From contig CACIAP010000002.1 in the NCBI GenBank assembly GCA_902584685.1, positions 34,935 through 98,934 of the forward strand: a DNA stretch of 64,000 bases, read 5' to 3'. A program made the position numbers and the translations under genes. The notes under the pieces are model-generated. The model saw only the letters and a program-made list of their open reading frames with translations. It was not told where the DNA came from and did not search any database. Shown here one piece after another: positions 19,675-29,579 of the stretch (its first letter is position 1; each line of letters starts with the position of its first letter). The stretch comes from an uncultured Pelagibacteraceae bacterium. Its GTDB lineage: Bacteria; Pseudomonadota; Alphaproteobacteria; Pelagibacterales; Pelagibacteraceae.

Positions 19675-20192
19675 ATAATAGAATAATTAAAACTTTGATA
19701 ATTTTTTTAATACTCGTTGGATTTACAAAAAATATTAGTGCTGATGAGACAAAACCTTCTGATAGCCATCAGTTTAATTTCTTTTCAGGAGTATTTGATA
19801 TCAATACTAGTTCTAAAAAAAGTTCAGAATTATTTGGTATACAACATTTGAATGAGGATTTATTCAGGGATACCTTTTTAGGAAAGCTAAGTCCAATAAC
19901 TGGGTTAATGATTACAGCGGACTCATCATCATACTTTTATACCGGAGTTCAAGCAGAATATAAAATTGGTAAATTAAATTTAGTTCCAAGTTTTGCACCT
20001 GGTTTATACACTATGGGTGATGGTAAGGATTTAGGTTCGCCTTTAGAATTTAAATCCGAACTTCAAGTATCCATAGATATTCTTCCAGGCACTAAACTGG
20101 GCTTTTCGCAAAGCCATCTATCTAATGCTGATTTAGGGGATAAAAATCCTGGGGCAGATAGTTACATGTTTAATTTCATGAAAAGTTTTTAA
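19671..20192 (+). CDS. PagL-like lipid A 3-O-deacylase / acyloxyacyl hydrolase family protein
   Basis: Signal peptide; C-terminal FSQSHLSNADLGDKNPGADSYMFNFMKSF resembling the PagL His/Ser catalytic region with a terminal Phe. Confidence 0.78.
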   Translation: MNNRIIKTLIIFLILVGFTKNISADETKPSDSHQFNFFSGVFDINTSSKKSSELFGIQHLNEDLFRDTFLGKLSPITGLMITADSSSYFYTGVQAEYKIGKLNLVPSFAPGLYTMGDGKDLGSPLEFKSELQVSIDILPGTKLGFSQSHLSNADLGDKNPGADSYMFNFMKSF

Positions 20193-20201
20193 AGTAGTCC
20201 T

Positions 20202-21353
20202 ATGAAACTAACAAATTGTCATAACTTTCGTGATTTTAGAAAACTAGCAAAGAAAAAGCTTCCCTCACCAATATTTCATTATATTGATGGGGCTGCAGAT
20301 GACGAAATTACTTATGCTAGAAATACAAGTGCGTTTGATGATGTTGATCTTGTTCCAAATGTATTAAGGGGCGTAGAAAATGTTGATCTATCAACAACAA
20401 TATTTGGAAAAAAACTTGACCTACCTTTTTATTGTTCACCAACAGCATTACAAAGACTTTTCCATTACGACGGAGAAAGAGCGGTAGGAAAGGCGGCACA
20501 AAAGTTTAATACAATGTTTGGAGTTTCAGCTTTAGCTACAGTTAGCGTAGAAGAAATATCGTCTATGATAGATACTCCTAAGATGTTTCAATTTTATTTT
20601 CATAAAGATAGAGGATTAAATACTTCATGTTTGGAAAGAGCAAAAGCTGCAAAATTTGATGTTATGGCTTTGACAGTTGATACCATAACTGGAGGAAACC
20701 GTGAAAGAGATTTAAGAACTGGTTTTACGTCTCCTCCTAAACTGACTTTATCAAGTTTATTTAGTTTTGCTACTAAACCAATGTGGGGAATTAATTACTT
20801 AACGAAAGGTAAGTTTGAATTACCCCATCTACAAGATTTTGTGAAGGAAGGCACAAGCACAAATTCTTCTATTGGAAATTATTTTTCTACCATGTTGGAC
20901 CAATCCATGAATTGGGAAGATGCAGAAAAACTATGTTCCCAATGGGGAGGTCATTTTGCATTAAAAGGAATCATGAGTGTTGAGGATGCAAAAAGAGCTG
21001 TTGATATTGGATGCACAGGGATAATGGTTTCAAACCATGGAGGAAGACAACTTGATGGCTCAAGATCTCCTTTTGATCAACTTGCAGAAATAGTAGATGC
21101 TGTTGGAGACAAATTAGATGTCATCTGTGAGGGTGGATTTCAAAGAGGCACACATATGTTAAAAGCTTTATCTCTTGGTGCTAAAGCTTGTGCAGGAGGA
21201 AGATTATATCTTTACGCTTTAGCTGCAGCTGGTCAAGCAGGTGTTGAAAGAGCTTTAGGACAATACAAAGCAGAGTTACAAAGAAATATGAAATTAATGG
21301 GATGTACGAAAATTTCAGATCTTAATAGAAGTAATTTAAGATTTAGAAGATAA
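20202..21353 (+). CDS. lldD: FMN-dependent alpha-hydroxy-acid dehydrogenase (LldD-like)
   Basis: YIDGAADDEITYARN, YCSPTALQRLFHYDGE, GIMVSNHGGRQLDGSRSPFD, GGFQRGTHMLKALSLGAKACAGGR. Confidence 0.92.
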   Translation: MKLTNCHNFRDFRKLAKKKLPSPIFHYIDGAADDEITYARNTSAFDDVDLVPNVLRGVENVDLSTTIFGKKLDLPFYCSPTALQRLFHYDGERAVGKAAQKFNTMFGVSALATVSVEEISSMIDTPKMFQFYFHKDRGLNTSCLERAKAAKFDVMALTVDTITGGNRERDLRTGFTSPPKLTLSSLFSFATKPMWGINYLTKGKFELPHLQDFVKEGTSTNSSIGNYFSTMLDQSMNWEDAEKLCSQWGGHFALKGIMSVEDAKRAVDIGCTGIMVSNHGGRQLDGSRSPFDQLAEIVDAVGDKLDVICEGGFQRGTHMLKALSLGAKACAGGRLYLYALAAAGQAGVERALGQYKAELQRNMKLMGCTKISDLNRSNLRFRR

Positions 21354-21395
21354 ATAGTTGAATAGTCTGAAATTAATTTATAGGATAATTTTTTT

Positions 21396-22559
21396 ATGAA
21401 ACTAGCTAAAAGTTTAGACAGATTAGGAACCGAGTCTGCATTTACCGTTCTTGCGGAGGCAAAAAAATTGGAGGCTCAAGGTAAACCCATGATCCATTTA
21501 GGATTAGGTCAACCAGATTTTAAAACTCCAAAACATGTTGTTGAAGCAGCCAAGAAAGCACTTGATGATGGACATCATGGATATGTAATGTCAAATGGTA
21601 TTCCTGAATGTCGTCAGGCTGTCACAAGATGGATAAAAAAACGTTATAATGTTGATATTGATTTTGAAAGAATTCTCATTATGCCAGGTGGAAAACCTAC
21701 AATGAGTTATGCTATCCAATGTTTTGGTGAACCAGGAGCAGAAATAATACATCCTACACCAGCATTCCCAATATATGAATCGATGATAAATTATACTGGC
21801 TCAACATCTGTTCCTTATGATTTAACAGAGGATAAAGATTTAAAATTTAACCCAGATAAAATATTATCTTTAATTACTGACAAGACTAGACTGTTAGTTT
21901 TAATTAATCCAAACAATCCAACAGGAAGCTTTGTTGACAAAAAAGATATTGACTTTTTAGCTGATGGTCTAAAAAAATATCCTCACGTAACAATATTAAG
22001 TGACGAGATTTATAGTAGACAAATTTTTGATAATAAAGAAATGCCATCATTTTTCCATTATCCAGAATTAAGGGAAAGATTGATAGTTTTAGAGGGATGG
22101 AGTAAAGCTTATTCAATGACAGGTTGGAGACTTGGTTGGAGTTTTTGGCCTCAAAATTTAATCCAGCATGTCAATAAATTATTAATCAATAGCGTTTCTT
22201 GTGTTAATGCTGCAGCTCAGTTTGCAGGTATTGCTGCATTAGATGGACCAGATGATTCAATCAATACAATGATGGAAAAATTTACTCAAAGGAGAGATCT
22301 AATTTATAAAGGGTTAAATGATTTACCAGGTGTTGAATGCAGCTTACCAGGCGGAGCATTTTATGCATTTCCTAAAGTAATTGGAACTGGCATGAACGGT
22401 GCTGAATTTGCAAGGAAGGCTATGCATGAAGCAGGTGTAGCAATAGTTCCTGGATCAGCTTTTGGCGAAACTTGCCAGAATTATGTTAGATTCAGTTTTG
22501 CTGCATCAAGAGATAATATTTCACAGGCATTAGAAAACATCAAAAAAATGCTGAAATAG
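21396..22559 (+). CDS. PLP-dependent class I/II aminotransferase (aspartate aminotransferase-like)
   Basis: HLGLGQPDFKTP, INPNNPTGSF, LSDEIYSRQIF, GWSKAYSMTGWRLGW. Confidence 0.95.
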   Translation: MKLAKSLDRLGTESAFTVLAEAKKLEAQGKPMIHLGLGQPDFKTPKHVVEAAKKALDDGHHGYVMSNGIPECRQAVTRWIKKRYNVDIDFERILIMPGGKPTMSYAIQCFGEPGAEIIHPTPAFPIYESMINYTGSTSVPYDLTEDKDLKFNPDKILSLITDKTRLLVLINPNNPTGSFVDKKDIDFLADGLKKYPHVTILSDEIYSRQIFDNKEMPSFFHYPELRERLIVLEGWSKAYSMTGWRLGWSFWPQNLIQHVNKLLINSVSCVNAAAQFAGIAALDGPDDSINTMMEKFTQRRDLIYKGLNDLPGVECSLPGGAFYAFPKVIGTGMNGAEFARKAMHEAGVAIVPGSAFGETCQNYVRFSFAASRDNISQALENIKKMLK

Positions 22560-22602
22560 TTTTAATAGTATTTCCAAAAAATATTAGATAATATCAAATC
22601 TT

Positions 22603-23976
22603 ATGAATACCATTCTTCAACAAGAATTAAAAAAAATTTTGAATGGCAGATTTTCTCAATCAGAGTCTACACGCTTAAATTATTCTAGAGGAGAAGATAC
22701 TTACGATCCGATTTTATCTAAAGCAGTAGTTTTCCCAGAAACAAATGAAGAAGTTTCGAAAATACTAAAGCTTTGCAATGAATACAAAGTACCAGTCGTT
22801 CCTTTTGGTACCGGTACATCTCTTGAAGGAAATGTAGTCGGTAATGATAAAGGTATAACAATTTCATTAGAAAAAATGAATAAAGTTTTAAGTGTTAACA
22901 CTCAAGATTTCGACTGTAGAGTTCAAGCATGCGTAACAAGAGAACAATTAAATGATTATTTAAGAGAGGATGGAGTTTTTTTTCCAATTGATCCTGGTGC
23001 AAACGCTGCTATAGGAGGTATGGCTTCAACATCTGCCTCTGGAACAATGGCAGTGAAATACGGTACAATGAAAACTGTTATAACCGGTTTAACCGTTGTT
23101 CTTCCAAATGGCGAAATAATGAATACAGGAGGAAGAACAAAAAAAACTTCTGCTGGATATAATTTAACAAATTTATTTGTAGGATCAGAGGGCACTTTAG
23201 GAATTATAACTGAAATTCAATTGAGGTTATCTCCTATTCCAGAAAGTATAATGAGTGCTGTTTGTCATTTTTCATCTTTAGAAGACGCAGTAAAAACTGC
23301 TCAAGAAGTTATTCAATATGGTATCCAAATTGCGAGAATTGAAATGCTAAATAAAGATCAAATGGAAATAAGTATTAACTATTCAAAATTGGAGGATGTT
23401 AAAGCACTCCCAACCCTATTTTTTGAATTTCATGGTTCAGAGGTATCAAATAAAGAGTCCATCAATACTGTAGAGGAATTATCTAAAAATAATAATGGAA
23501 GCTCATTCAAGTGGGCAAAAAGTTTAGAGGAAAGAAATAAACTATGGAAAGCTAGATGGGATGTATATTACTCAGTCAAAGCTTTAATAGATAATGGCAG
23601 GGTTTATTCAACAGATGTGTGCCTACCTATTTCAAAAATAACTGAATGTGTAAAATTTGCGGAAGTAGAGGTTAAAAAATTTGGATTAAGGGCCCCAATG
23701 GTAGGTCACTTAGGAGATGGAAACTTTCATGTTTTGCTTCCCTATAATCCTGAAAAAAAAGAAACTTATGAGAAGATAAGAAAATTCAGTGATCTTTTAA
23801 TTGAGAAAACATTAGAGCTAGAGGGAACAATCACTGGTGAACATGGGGTAGGATTACATAAAAAAGAGTATCTTAAAAAAGAACATGGAGATAATCTTCC
23901 AACAATGAAATTAATTAAAAGAACCATGGATCCAAATAATATAATGAATCCTGGCAAAATTTTTGATCTAAATTAA
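22603..23976 (+). CDS. FAD-linked oxidase (GlcD/D-lactate dehydrogenase-like)
   Basis: VVPFGTGTSLEGNV, DPGANAAIGGMASTSASGTMAVKYGTM, GSEGTLGIITE, GHLGDGNFHVLLPY, TGEHGVGLHKKEYL. Confidence 0.95.
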   Translation: MNTILQQELKKILNGRFSQSESTRLNYSRGEDTYDPILSKAVVFPETNEEVSKILKLCNEYKVPVVPFGTGTSLEGNVVGNDKGITISLEKMNKVLSVNTQDFDCRVQACVTREQLNDYLREDGVFFPIDPGANAAIGGMASTSASGTMAVKYGTMKTVITGLTVVLPNGEIMNTGGRTKKTSAGYNLTNLFVGSEGTLGIITEIQLRLSPIPESIMSAVCHFSSLEDAVKTAQEVIQYGIQIARIEMLNKDQMEISINYSKLEDVKALPTLFFEFHGSEVSNKESINTVEELSKNNNGSSFKWAKSLEERNKLWKARWDVYYSVKALIDNGRVYSTDVCLPISKITECVKFAEVEVKKFGLRAPMVGHLGDGNFHVLLPYNPEKKETYEKIRKFSDLLIEKTLELEGTITGEHGVGLHKKEYLKKEHGDNLPTMKLIKRTMDPNNIMNPGKIFDLN

Positions 23977-23983
23977 ATCCGAA

Positions 23984-24937
23984 ATGAAAAAAATACTAGT
24001 TACTAGAAAATTACTTGAATCGAATGAGGAGAAATTAAAAAAGCTTTATGATGTGAAACTAAATTCAAATGATGAATTGTATTCTCAAAAAAAATTAATA
24101 GAGATGAGTCTAGGTTGTGATGGTATTCTTTCTGCACTGACTGATAAATTAGACAAGGAAACTATAAATTTGTTACCAGAAAGTGTTAAAATTCTTTCCA
24201 ACTTTGCAGTTGGATTCGGTAACATTGATCTTGAGGCTGCAAAAAAAAGAAATATTATCGTTACAAATACACCGGAAGTTTTGACTGATGCTACAGCAGA
24301 AATAGGCATTCTCTTAATTCTTGGTGCGTGTAGAAGAGCCTCAGAGGGAATAGAGGGAGCAAGAGCTGGAGACTGGAAGTGGTCAGCAGACTATTTGATT
24401 GGAAAACAGTTAACAGGATCAAGATTAGGTATTTTAGGTATGGGAAGAATTGGTCAAAAAATCGCTAAAATTGCAAAATCGTTAGGAATGGTTATTCATT
24501 ATCACAACAGATCAAAATTAAATTCCGAAAAAGAACAAGGAGCTATCTATCATAAAAAATTAGAAAGCTTATTGTCTGTTTCAGATGTCCTCTCGGTTTG
24601 TTGTCCTGCTTCAAAAGAGACAATTAACTTAATCAATAAAGACAGTTTAGAGCTTTTGCCAAAAGGTGCAGTTGTTACTAATGTTGCAAGGGGAGATATT
24701 GTAGATGATGAAGCTTTAATTGATGCTTTAAATAGAAGAAAAGTTTACGCAGTTGGATTGGATGTCTATAAAAATGAACCAAATCTAAATCCTGGTTATT
24801 TAAAGCACAAAAGTGCTTTTATTCTTCCTCACTTAGGTAGCGCCACGAAAGAAACTAGAACCGCAATGGCAAATCTAGCCATTGATAACATTAGCGAATT
24901 TTTTCAAAGTGGTTCGTGTAAAAATAAAGTAAATTAA
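23984..24937 (+). CDS. D-2-hydroxyacid dehydrogenase (glyoxylate/hydroxypyruvate reductase-like)
   Basis: GSRLGILGMGRIGQKIAKIAKSLGM, NVARGDIVDDEALIDAL, LPHLGSATKETRTAMA. Confidence 0.94.
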   Translation: MKKILVTRKLLESNEEKLKKLYDVKLNSNDELYSQKKLIEMSLGCDGILSALTDKLDKETINLLPESVKILSNFAVGFGNIDLEAAKKRNIIVTNTPEVLTDATAEIGILLILGACRRASEGIEGARAGDWKWSADYLIGKQLTGSRLGILGMGRIGQKIAKIAKSLGMVIHYHNRSKLNSEKEQGAIYHKKLESLLSVSDVLSVCCPASKETINLINKDSLELLPKGAVVTNVARGDIVDDEALIDALNRRKVYAVGLDVYKNEPNLNPGYLKHKSAFILPHLGSATKETRTAMANLAIDNISEFFQSGSCKNKVN

Positions 24938-25026
24938 TAAAATAGTACCACTTATAGTTGTAAATAAATTACCTACGCGCGAATTAACAGTAGGACTCTT
25001 TTTCATTATTGTGTTTAAATAGTTTC

Positions 25027-25040
25027 AAGTTAATTAACTT
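25027..25040. promoter_or_regulatory. 14-nt perfect palindrome upstream of TRAP dctP
   Basis: AAGTTAATTAACTT just 5' of the Shine-Dalgarno AAGAGGAG. Confidence 0.4.
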
Positions 25041-25057
25041 AACAAGAGGAGAAAATA

Positions 25058-26212
25058 ATGATTAAAGAAAAAAAATCATTGAAGGGAAAAATTCCTTCAA
25101 GACGAAAGTTCTTTAAGGCAGCCGCAGCGACTGGTGCAGCAGCAACAGCAGCAGTAGCAATGCCAAATATTGCATTTGGAGCACCACAAACTCTAAAAAT
25201 GCAAGCAGCATGGCCAAGTGGAGCTAATATCTTTTTTGAAATGGCAGGAGACTATTGCAAAATGGTTAGCGACATGTCAGGTGGATCACTTAAAATTGAT
25301 CTTCAACCTGTAGGGGCAGTTGTAAAAACAAGTGAGATCGGCCAAGCAGTAAGTTCAGGTGCTGTAGATATGGGACACTGGGTAACTGCATATTGGTATG
25401 GTAAAAACCCAGCCGCATCTTTATTTGGTACTGGACCATCTTACGGAATGTCATCTCAAGAAGTAATGGGATGGATGGAGTACGGTGGAGGAAGAAAACT
25501 GTATGAGGAAACAATTGCAAAAGTTGGTTTCGATTATACAGGTGTTTTCCATATGCCAATGCCTGCTCAACCATTCGGTTGGTTTAAAAAGAACGTAACA
25601 AAAGTATCTGACGTTAAAGGTATGAAGTACAGAACAGTTGGTTTAGCGACTAACGTTCTTACTGCAATGGGAATGGTCGTAAGACAGTTACCAGGTGGTG
25701 AAATTCAGCCAGCTATGAAGACTGGTTTGATTGAAGCAGCTGAGTTTAACAACCCTACTTCAGACTCTCAGTTTGGTATGCAAGATGTTTCTAAGCATTA
25801 TCACTTAGGAAGCTTCCACCAATCACAAGAGATGTTTGAAATACCAATTAACAACAAAACGTTTAATGGTCTGTCACCAGCAAACCAAGCAATATTGAAA
25901 AATGCTGCTTATGCTGCGAACACAGATAACTACTTCAAAGCATTAGTTAGATATTCAGCAGATTTATCTAAATTAATGAACCAACATAAAGTGAACGTTT
26001 ACCAAACGTCTGATGAGATTTTAGCTCAACAACTAAAAGGTTGGGATAAAGTTATCGGTGATTTCACGAAGAAAGACGCTTTCTTTAAGAAAATTGTCGA
26101 TTCTCAAAAAGCATACGCTAAGAGAGTAATGAAATACTTGCTGATGAATCAGCCTAATTACAAACTAGCTTATGAAAATGAGTTTGGACCAATTGGTAAA
26201 GTAAAAATATAA
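25058..26212 (+). CDS. dctP: TRAP transporter substrate-binding protein (DctP family, TakP-like), Tat-exported
   Basis: SRRKFFKAAAATGAAATAAVAMPNIAFGA Tat signal; YWYGKNPAASLFGTGPSYGMSSQE; GLIEAAEFNNPTSD. Confidence 0.93.
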   Translation: MIKEKKSLKGKIPSRRKFFKAAAATGAAATAAVAMPNIAFGAPQTLKMQAAWPSGANIFFEMAGDYCKMVSDMSGGSLKIDLQPVGAVVKTSEIGQAVSSGAVDMGHWVTAYWYGKNPAASLFGTGPSYGMSSQEVMGWMEYGGGRKLYEETIAKVGFDYTGVFHMPMPAQPFGWFKKNVTKVSDVKGMKYRTVGLATNVLTAMGMVVRQLPGGEIQPAMKTGLIEAAEFNNPTSDSQFGMQDVSKHYHLGSFHQSQEMFEIPINNKTFNGLSPANQAILKNAAYAANTDNYFKALVRYSADLSKLMNQHKVNVYQTSDEILAQQLKGWDKVIGDFTKKDAFFKKIVDSQKAYAKRVMKYLLMNQPNYKLAYENEFGPIGKVKI

Positions 26213-26233
26213 TATTAATTTTAGACAATTTAA

Positions 26234-26259
26234 GGGGGCCTTTGGCCCCCTTTTTTTTT
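26234..26259 (+). terminator. Intrinsic (rho-independent) terminator/attenuator between dctP and dctQ
   Basis: GGGGGCC TTT GGCCCCC hairpin followed by nine T. Confidence 0.92.
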
Positions 26260-26297
26260 GTTTGATTAATACACACAAACTAACGTAAAGTGCATAA

Positions 26298-26885
26298 ATG
26301 AAATCTTTCATAAAATTTGCAGATACTCTAAGTGCTTCAATGGGTAAGGCGTTTTCATGGTGTATTGTAATTTTAATGGGGGGAACTTGTTACGAAGTGA
26401 TAATGGCTTATGCTTTTAACAGCCCAACTTTATGGAATTTTGACTTTAGTTTGCAAATGTATGGAGCAATTTTTATGATGGCAGGTGCTTATTGTTTATC
26501 AACTGAAGCACATGTTAGAGGGGATGTTATTTACAGATTATTTCCAACAAGAGTTCAAGGTTGGATTGATTTAATTTTATATTTTATATTTTTCTTTCCA
26601 GGAATATTAGCTTTAGTGTTTTATGGATATGAATATGCAGCGTTAGCATGGAAAATTAAAGAAACTAGCTGGAATAGTCCAGCACAAATACAAATTTATA
26701 TGGCAAAATCTATAATACCTTTGTCAGGATTATTGTTAGCGATCCAAGGTATCAGCGAAGTATTTAGAGCAATCATTTGCATAAGAACAGGTCATTGGCC
26801 AGCAAGATTATCAGCAGATGCTGAGGAAACTGAAAAAGTATTAATGAGAACTTCACAAAAGGACGAAAAAGCAGATGTTATTTGA
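26298..26885 (+). CDS. dctQ: TRAP transporter small permease (DctQ)
   Basis: 4-TM protein; TLWNFDFSLQMYGAIFMMAGAYCLSTEAHVRGDVIY. Confidence 0.92.
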   Translation: MKSFIKFADTLSASMGKAFSWCIVILMGGTCYEVIMAYAFNSPTLWNFDFSLQMYGAIFMMAGAYCLSTEAHVRGDVIYRLFPTRVQGWIDLILYFIFFFPGILALVFYGYEYAALAWKIKETSWNSPAQIQIYMAKSIIPLSGLLLAIQGISEVFRAIICIRTGHWPARLSADAEETEKVLMRTSQKDEKADVI

Positions 26886-28236
26886 ATTAACAAATCCTGA
26901 GATAGCAATATTAATGATGAGTTTATTTTTATTTGCAGTCTTATTGGGCTTTCCAATTGCATTTACTCTACTAGCAATGGGAGTTGGATTTGGTTATTAC
27001 GCATACTTCGATCCCTCAAGGATGGATCATTTACTCGATAATCGGATATTTTCTTTATTGGTCCAGAACACTTACACCATTATGGATAACACTGTTTTGA
27101 CTGCAGTCCCCTTATTTTTGTTTATGGGTTATTTAGTTGAAAGAGCTGGCATAGTTGCAAAACTATTTTTTGCAATAAGACTTGCCTCTCATAGACTACC
27201 CGCATCAATGGCTGTAGCTGCTTTAGTTACATGTGCCTTATTTTCAACAGCGACAGGTATCATTGGAGCAGTAGTAACTTTAATGGGCCTTTTAGCTTGG
27301 CCCGCAATGATTAGAGCTGGATATGACAAAAAATTTGCTTCTGGAGTAATATGCTCAGGTGGTTGTTTAGGAATTTTAATACCTCCAAGTATAATGCTTA
27401 TAGTTTATGCAGTAATTGCTCAATTATCACCACTTAGACTTTTTGCTGCAGCTATATTTCCTGGTCTTATGTTGGCTGGACTTTACATTCTATATGTAAT
27501 TATAAGAGCGTACTTTAACCCTTCACTTGCACCCAAACCTGCGGCAGAGGAAATCCCTCCAAGAGCAGAAATTTTAAAAGAAGTTTTAGTATCTTTCGTA
27601 CCATTGTTTTCATTAATAATTTTAGTTTTAGGAACAATTCTAGGAGGTTTAGCAACTCCTGCAGAAGCTGCGGCTGTCGGTGCGTTCGGTGCACTAGTTT
27701 TATCTTATTTTTATAAATCATTAAAATGGAAAAATTTTAAAGAGTCGGTTTTTTTAACTGCAAAAACCAGCGCTATGATTATGTGGTTATTTGTAGGATC
27801 TTGGACATTTGCCTCAGTATTTTCATATTTAGGTGGTCACGAAGTTTTTGAACAATTTTTCAAGTCAATGGATATTCAACCCTGGCAGTTCTTAGTTATA
27901 ACTCAAATAATTATATTCTTACTAGGTTGGCCATTGGAGTGGACAGAAATATTAATTATTTTTGTACCAATATTCTTGCCACTTGTAGAGTTTTTCGGTG
28001 TAAACCCTTATTTTTTTGCAATGTTAATAGCTTTAAATTTACAGACTTCTTTTCTAACACCACCGATGGCAATGTCTGCATATTATCTAAAAGGTGTTCA
28101 AAGCAGAAACGTAGAGCTAATGCAAATTTTTAGAGGCATAATGCCTTTCCTTGCAATAGTAATTTTTGCAATGGTATTGATGTATATGTTTCCTGGGATC
28201 GCACTTTGGTTACCTGATACGTTATTTGCAGAATAA
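26875..28236 (+). CDS. dctM: TRAP transporter large permease (DctM)
   Basis: FLGFPIAFTLLAMG, AVPLFLFMGYLVERAGI, GGCLGILIPPSIMLIVYA, ATPAEAAAVGAFGAL, LNLQTSFLTPPMAMSAYYLKGV. Confidence 0.97.
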   Translation: MLFELTNPEIAILMMSLFLFAVLLGFPIAFTLLAMGVGFGYYAYFDPSRMDHLLDNRIFSLLVQNTYTIMDNTVLTAVPLFLFMGYLVERAGIVAKLFFAIRLASHRLPASMAVAALVTCALFSTATGIIGAVVTLMGLLAWPAMIRAGYDKKFASGVICSGGCLGILIPPSIMLIVYAVIAQLSPLRLFAAAIFPGLMLAGLYILYVIIRAYFNPSLAPKPAAEEIPPRAEILKEVLVSFVPLFSLIILVLGTILGGLATPAEAAAVGAFGALVLSYFYKSLKWKNFKESVFLTAKTSAMIMWLFVGSWTFASVFSYLGGHEVFEQFFKSMDIQPWQFLVITQIIIFLLGWPLEWTEILIIFVPIFLPLVEFFGVNPYFFAMLIALNLQTSFLTPPMAMSAYYLKGVQSRNVELMQIFRGIMPFLAIVIFAMVLMYMFPGIALWLPDTLFAE

Positions 28237-28241
28237 TTTTT

Positions 28242-29579
28242 ATGTCTAACGTCTTTTCATTAAAAGTATCTGAAATTGCAGATAAGATTAGAAATTCAGA
28301 TTTAACTTCTGTTGAGTTATGTAATTTGTATATCGATCAAATTAACAAGTTTGAAAAAGATGTTAAAGCTTGGGCCCATTTTGACAAAAAACTTCTTATA
28401 GAAAAAGCTGAAGAAGCAGATAATCACAGAAGGGCTGGGAAAGTAGTAGGTCCGCTTCATGGGATACCGGTTGCACTCAAAGACATTATAGGAACCTATG
28501 AAATGCCAACTGAATGTGGAACTGTTTTAAGAAAAGGCAAGACAGAGTCACAAAACGCAGAAATAGTAGATTTGTTAAAATCAGCTGGAGCTATAGTAAT
28601 GGGAAAAACTAATACCTCCGAATTAGCCTATCTTGCTCCACCGAAAACTAAAAATCCGCATGATTATTCTAGGACTCCCGGAGGATCTTCAAGTGGATCT
28701 GCTGCTGTTATAGCTTCTCATATGGCGCCATTATCTATAGGTTCTCAAACAGGGGGTTCAGTTATTAGACCAGCCTCTTATTGTGGTGTTGTAGGTTACA
28801 AACCAAGCTATGGATTAATTTCGCGTAATGGAGTTTTAAAAACCTCATATAATTTAGACCACATAGGTGTATTTGGCAGAACAGTTGAAGATGTTGCACT
28901 TCTTGCAAAGGTCTTAATCAAAAAAGACCCCTACGATAAAGCAACAATTCATTTTTCATCAGAGTTTATGTTGGAAGAATGCAAAAAAGGTCCAATGTTT
29001 GACCCTAAATTTATTTTTTATAAAACAGAGAGCTGGAAAAAAATTGATAAAAAATCAAGAGATGCATTCGAATTTTTTATCAAATCATTTAAAAAAAATA
29101 TTGAAGTCTTTGATACACCTTCATATTTCAAAGATATAGACAAATATCATCGAATTATTCATGAAACTGATTTAGCTAATAATTTTCAAGTTTATTATAA
29201 AAAATCTAAAAATAAACTTTCAAAAGAAATGCAAACTGCAATTTCAAGAGGCATGAAATATTCAGCAAAAGAATACCTTGATGCAGTAGATTTTATGGAT
29301 AGAAGTTATGAGTCTTACAAGGAAGTATTTGAGGATTATCACGGAGTTTTAAGTCCATGTAGTACTGGTGTTGCTGATAAAGGCTTAAAGAGCACAGGTA
29401 GCGCAGATTTTAATAGAGTCTGGTCTTACATGCATACACCAGCTATCTCTCTACCTTTACTTCAAGGAGAAAATAATTTACCATTAGGTGTACAATTAAT
29501 TGGCGACAAATATGATGATCATAGATTTTTAGGAGTTGCTAATTGGTTAGAGAAAGAAAGTAAAAAATTTAATGAATAA
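28242..29579 (+). CDS. Amidase signature family protein
   Basis: GPLHGIPVALKDII, KTNTSELAY, PGGSSSGSAAVIASHMAPLSIGSQTGGSVIRPASYCGVVGYKPSYGLIS. Confidence 0.95.
   Translation: MSNVFSLKVSEIADKIRNSDLTSVELCNLYIDQINKFEKDVKAWAHFDKKLLIEKAEEADNHRRAGKVVGPLHGIPVALKDIIGTYEMPTECGTVLRKGKTESQNAEIVDLLKSAGAIVMGKTNTSELAYLAPPKTKNPHDYSRTPGGSSSGSAAVIASHMAPLSIGSQTGGSVIRPASYCGVVGYKPSYGLISRNGVLKTSYNLDHIGVFGRTVEDVALLAKVLIKKDPYDKATIHFSSEFMLEECKKGPMFDPKFIFYKTESWKKIDKKSRDAFEFFIKSFKKNIEVFDTPSYFKDIDKYHRIIHETDLANNFQVYYKKSKNKLSKEMQTAISRGMKYSAKEYLDAVDFMDRSYESYKEVFEDYHGVLSPCSTGVADKGLKSTGSADFNRVWSYMHTPAISLPLLQGENNLPLGVQLIGDKYDDHRFLGVANWLEKESKKFNE

Noticed and set aside
22956-23195. 79-aa minus-strand ORF inside the GlcD-like gene
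   Set aside because: Antisense shadow of a strongly conserved FAD-oxidase frame; no independent support.
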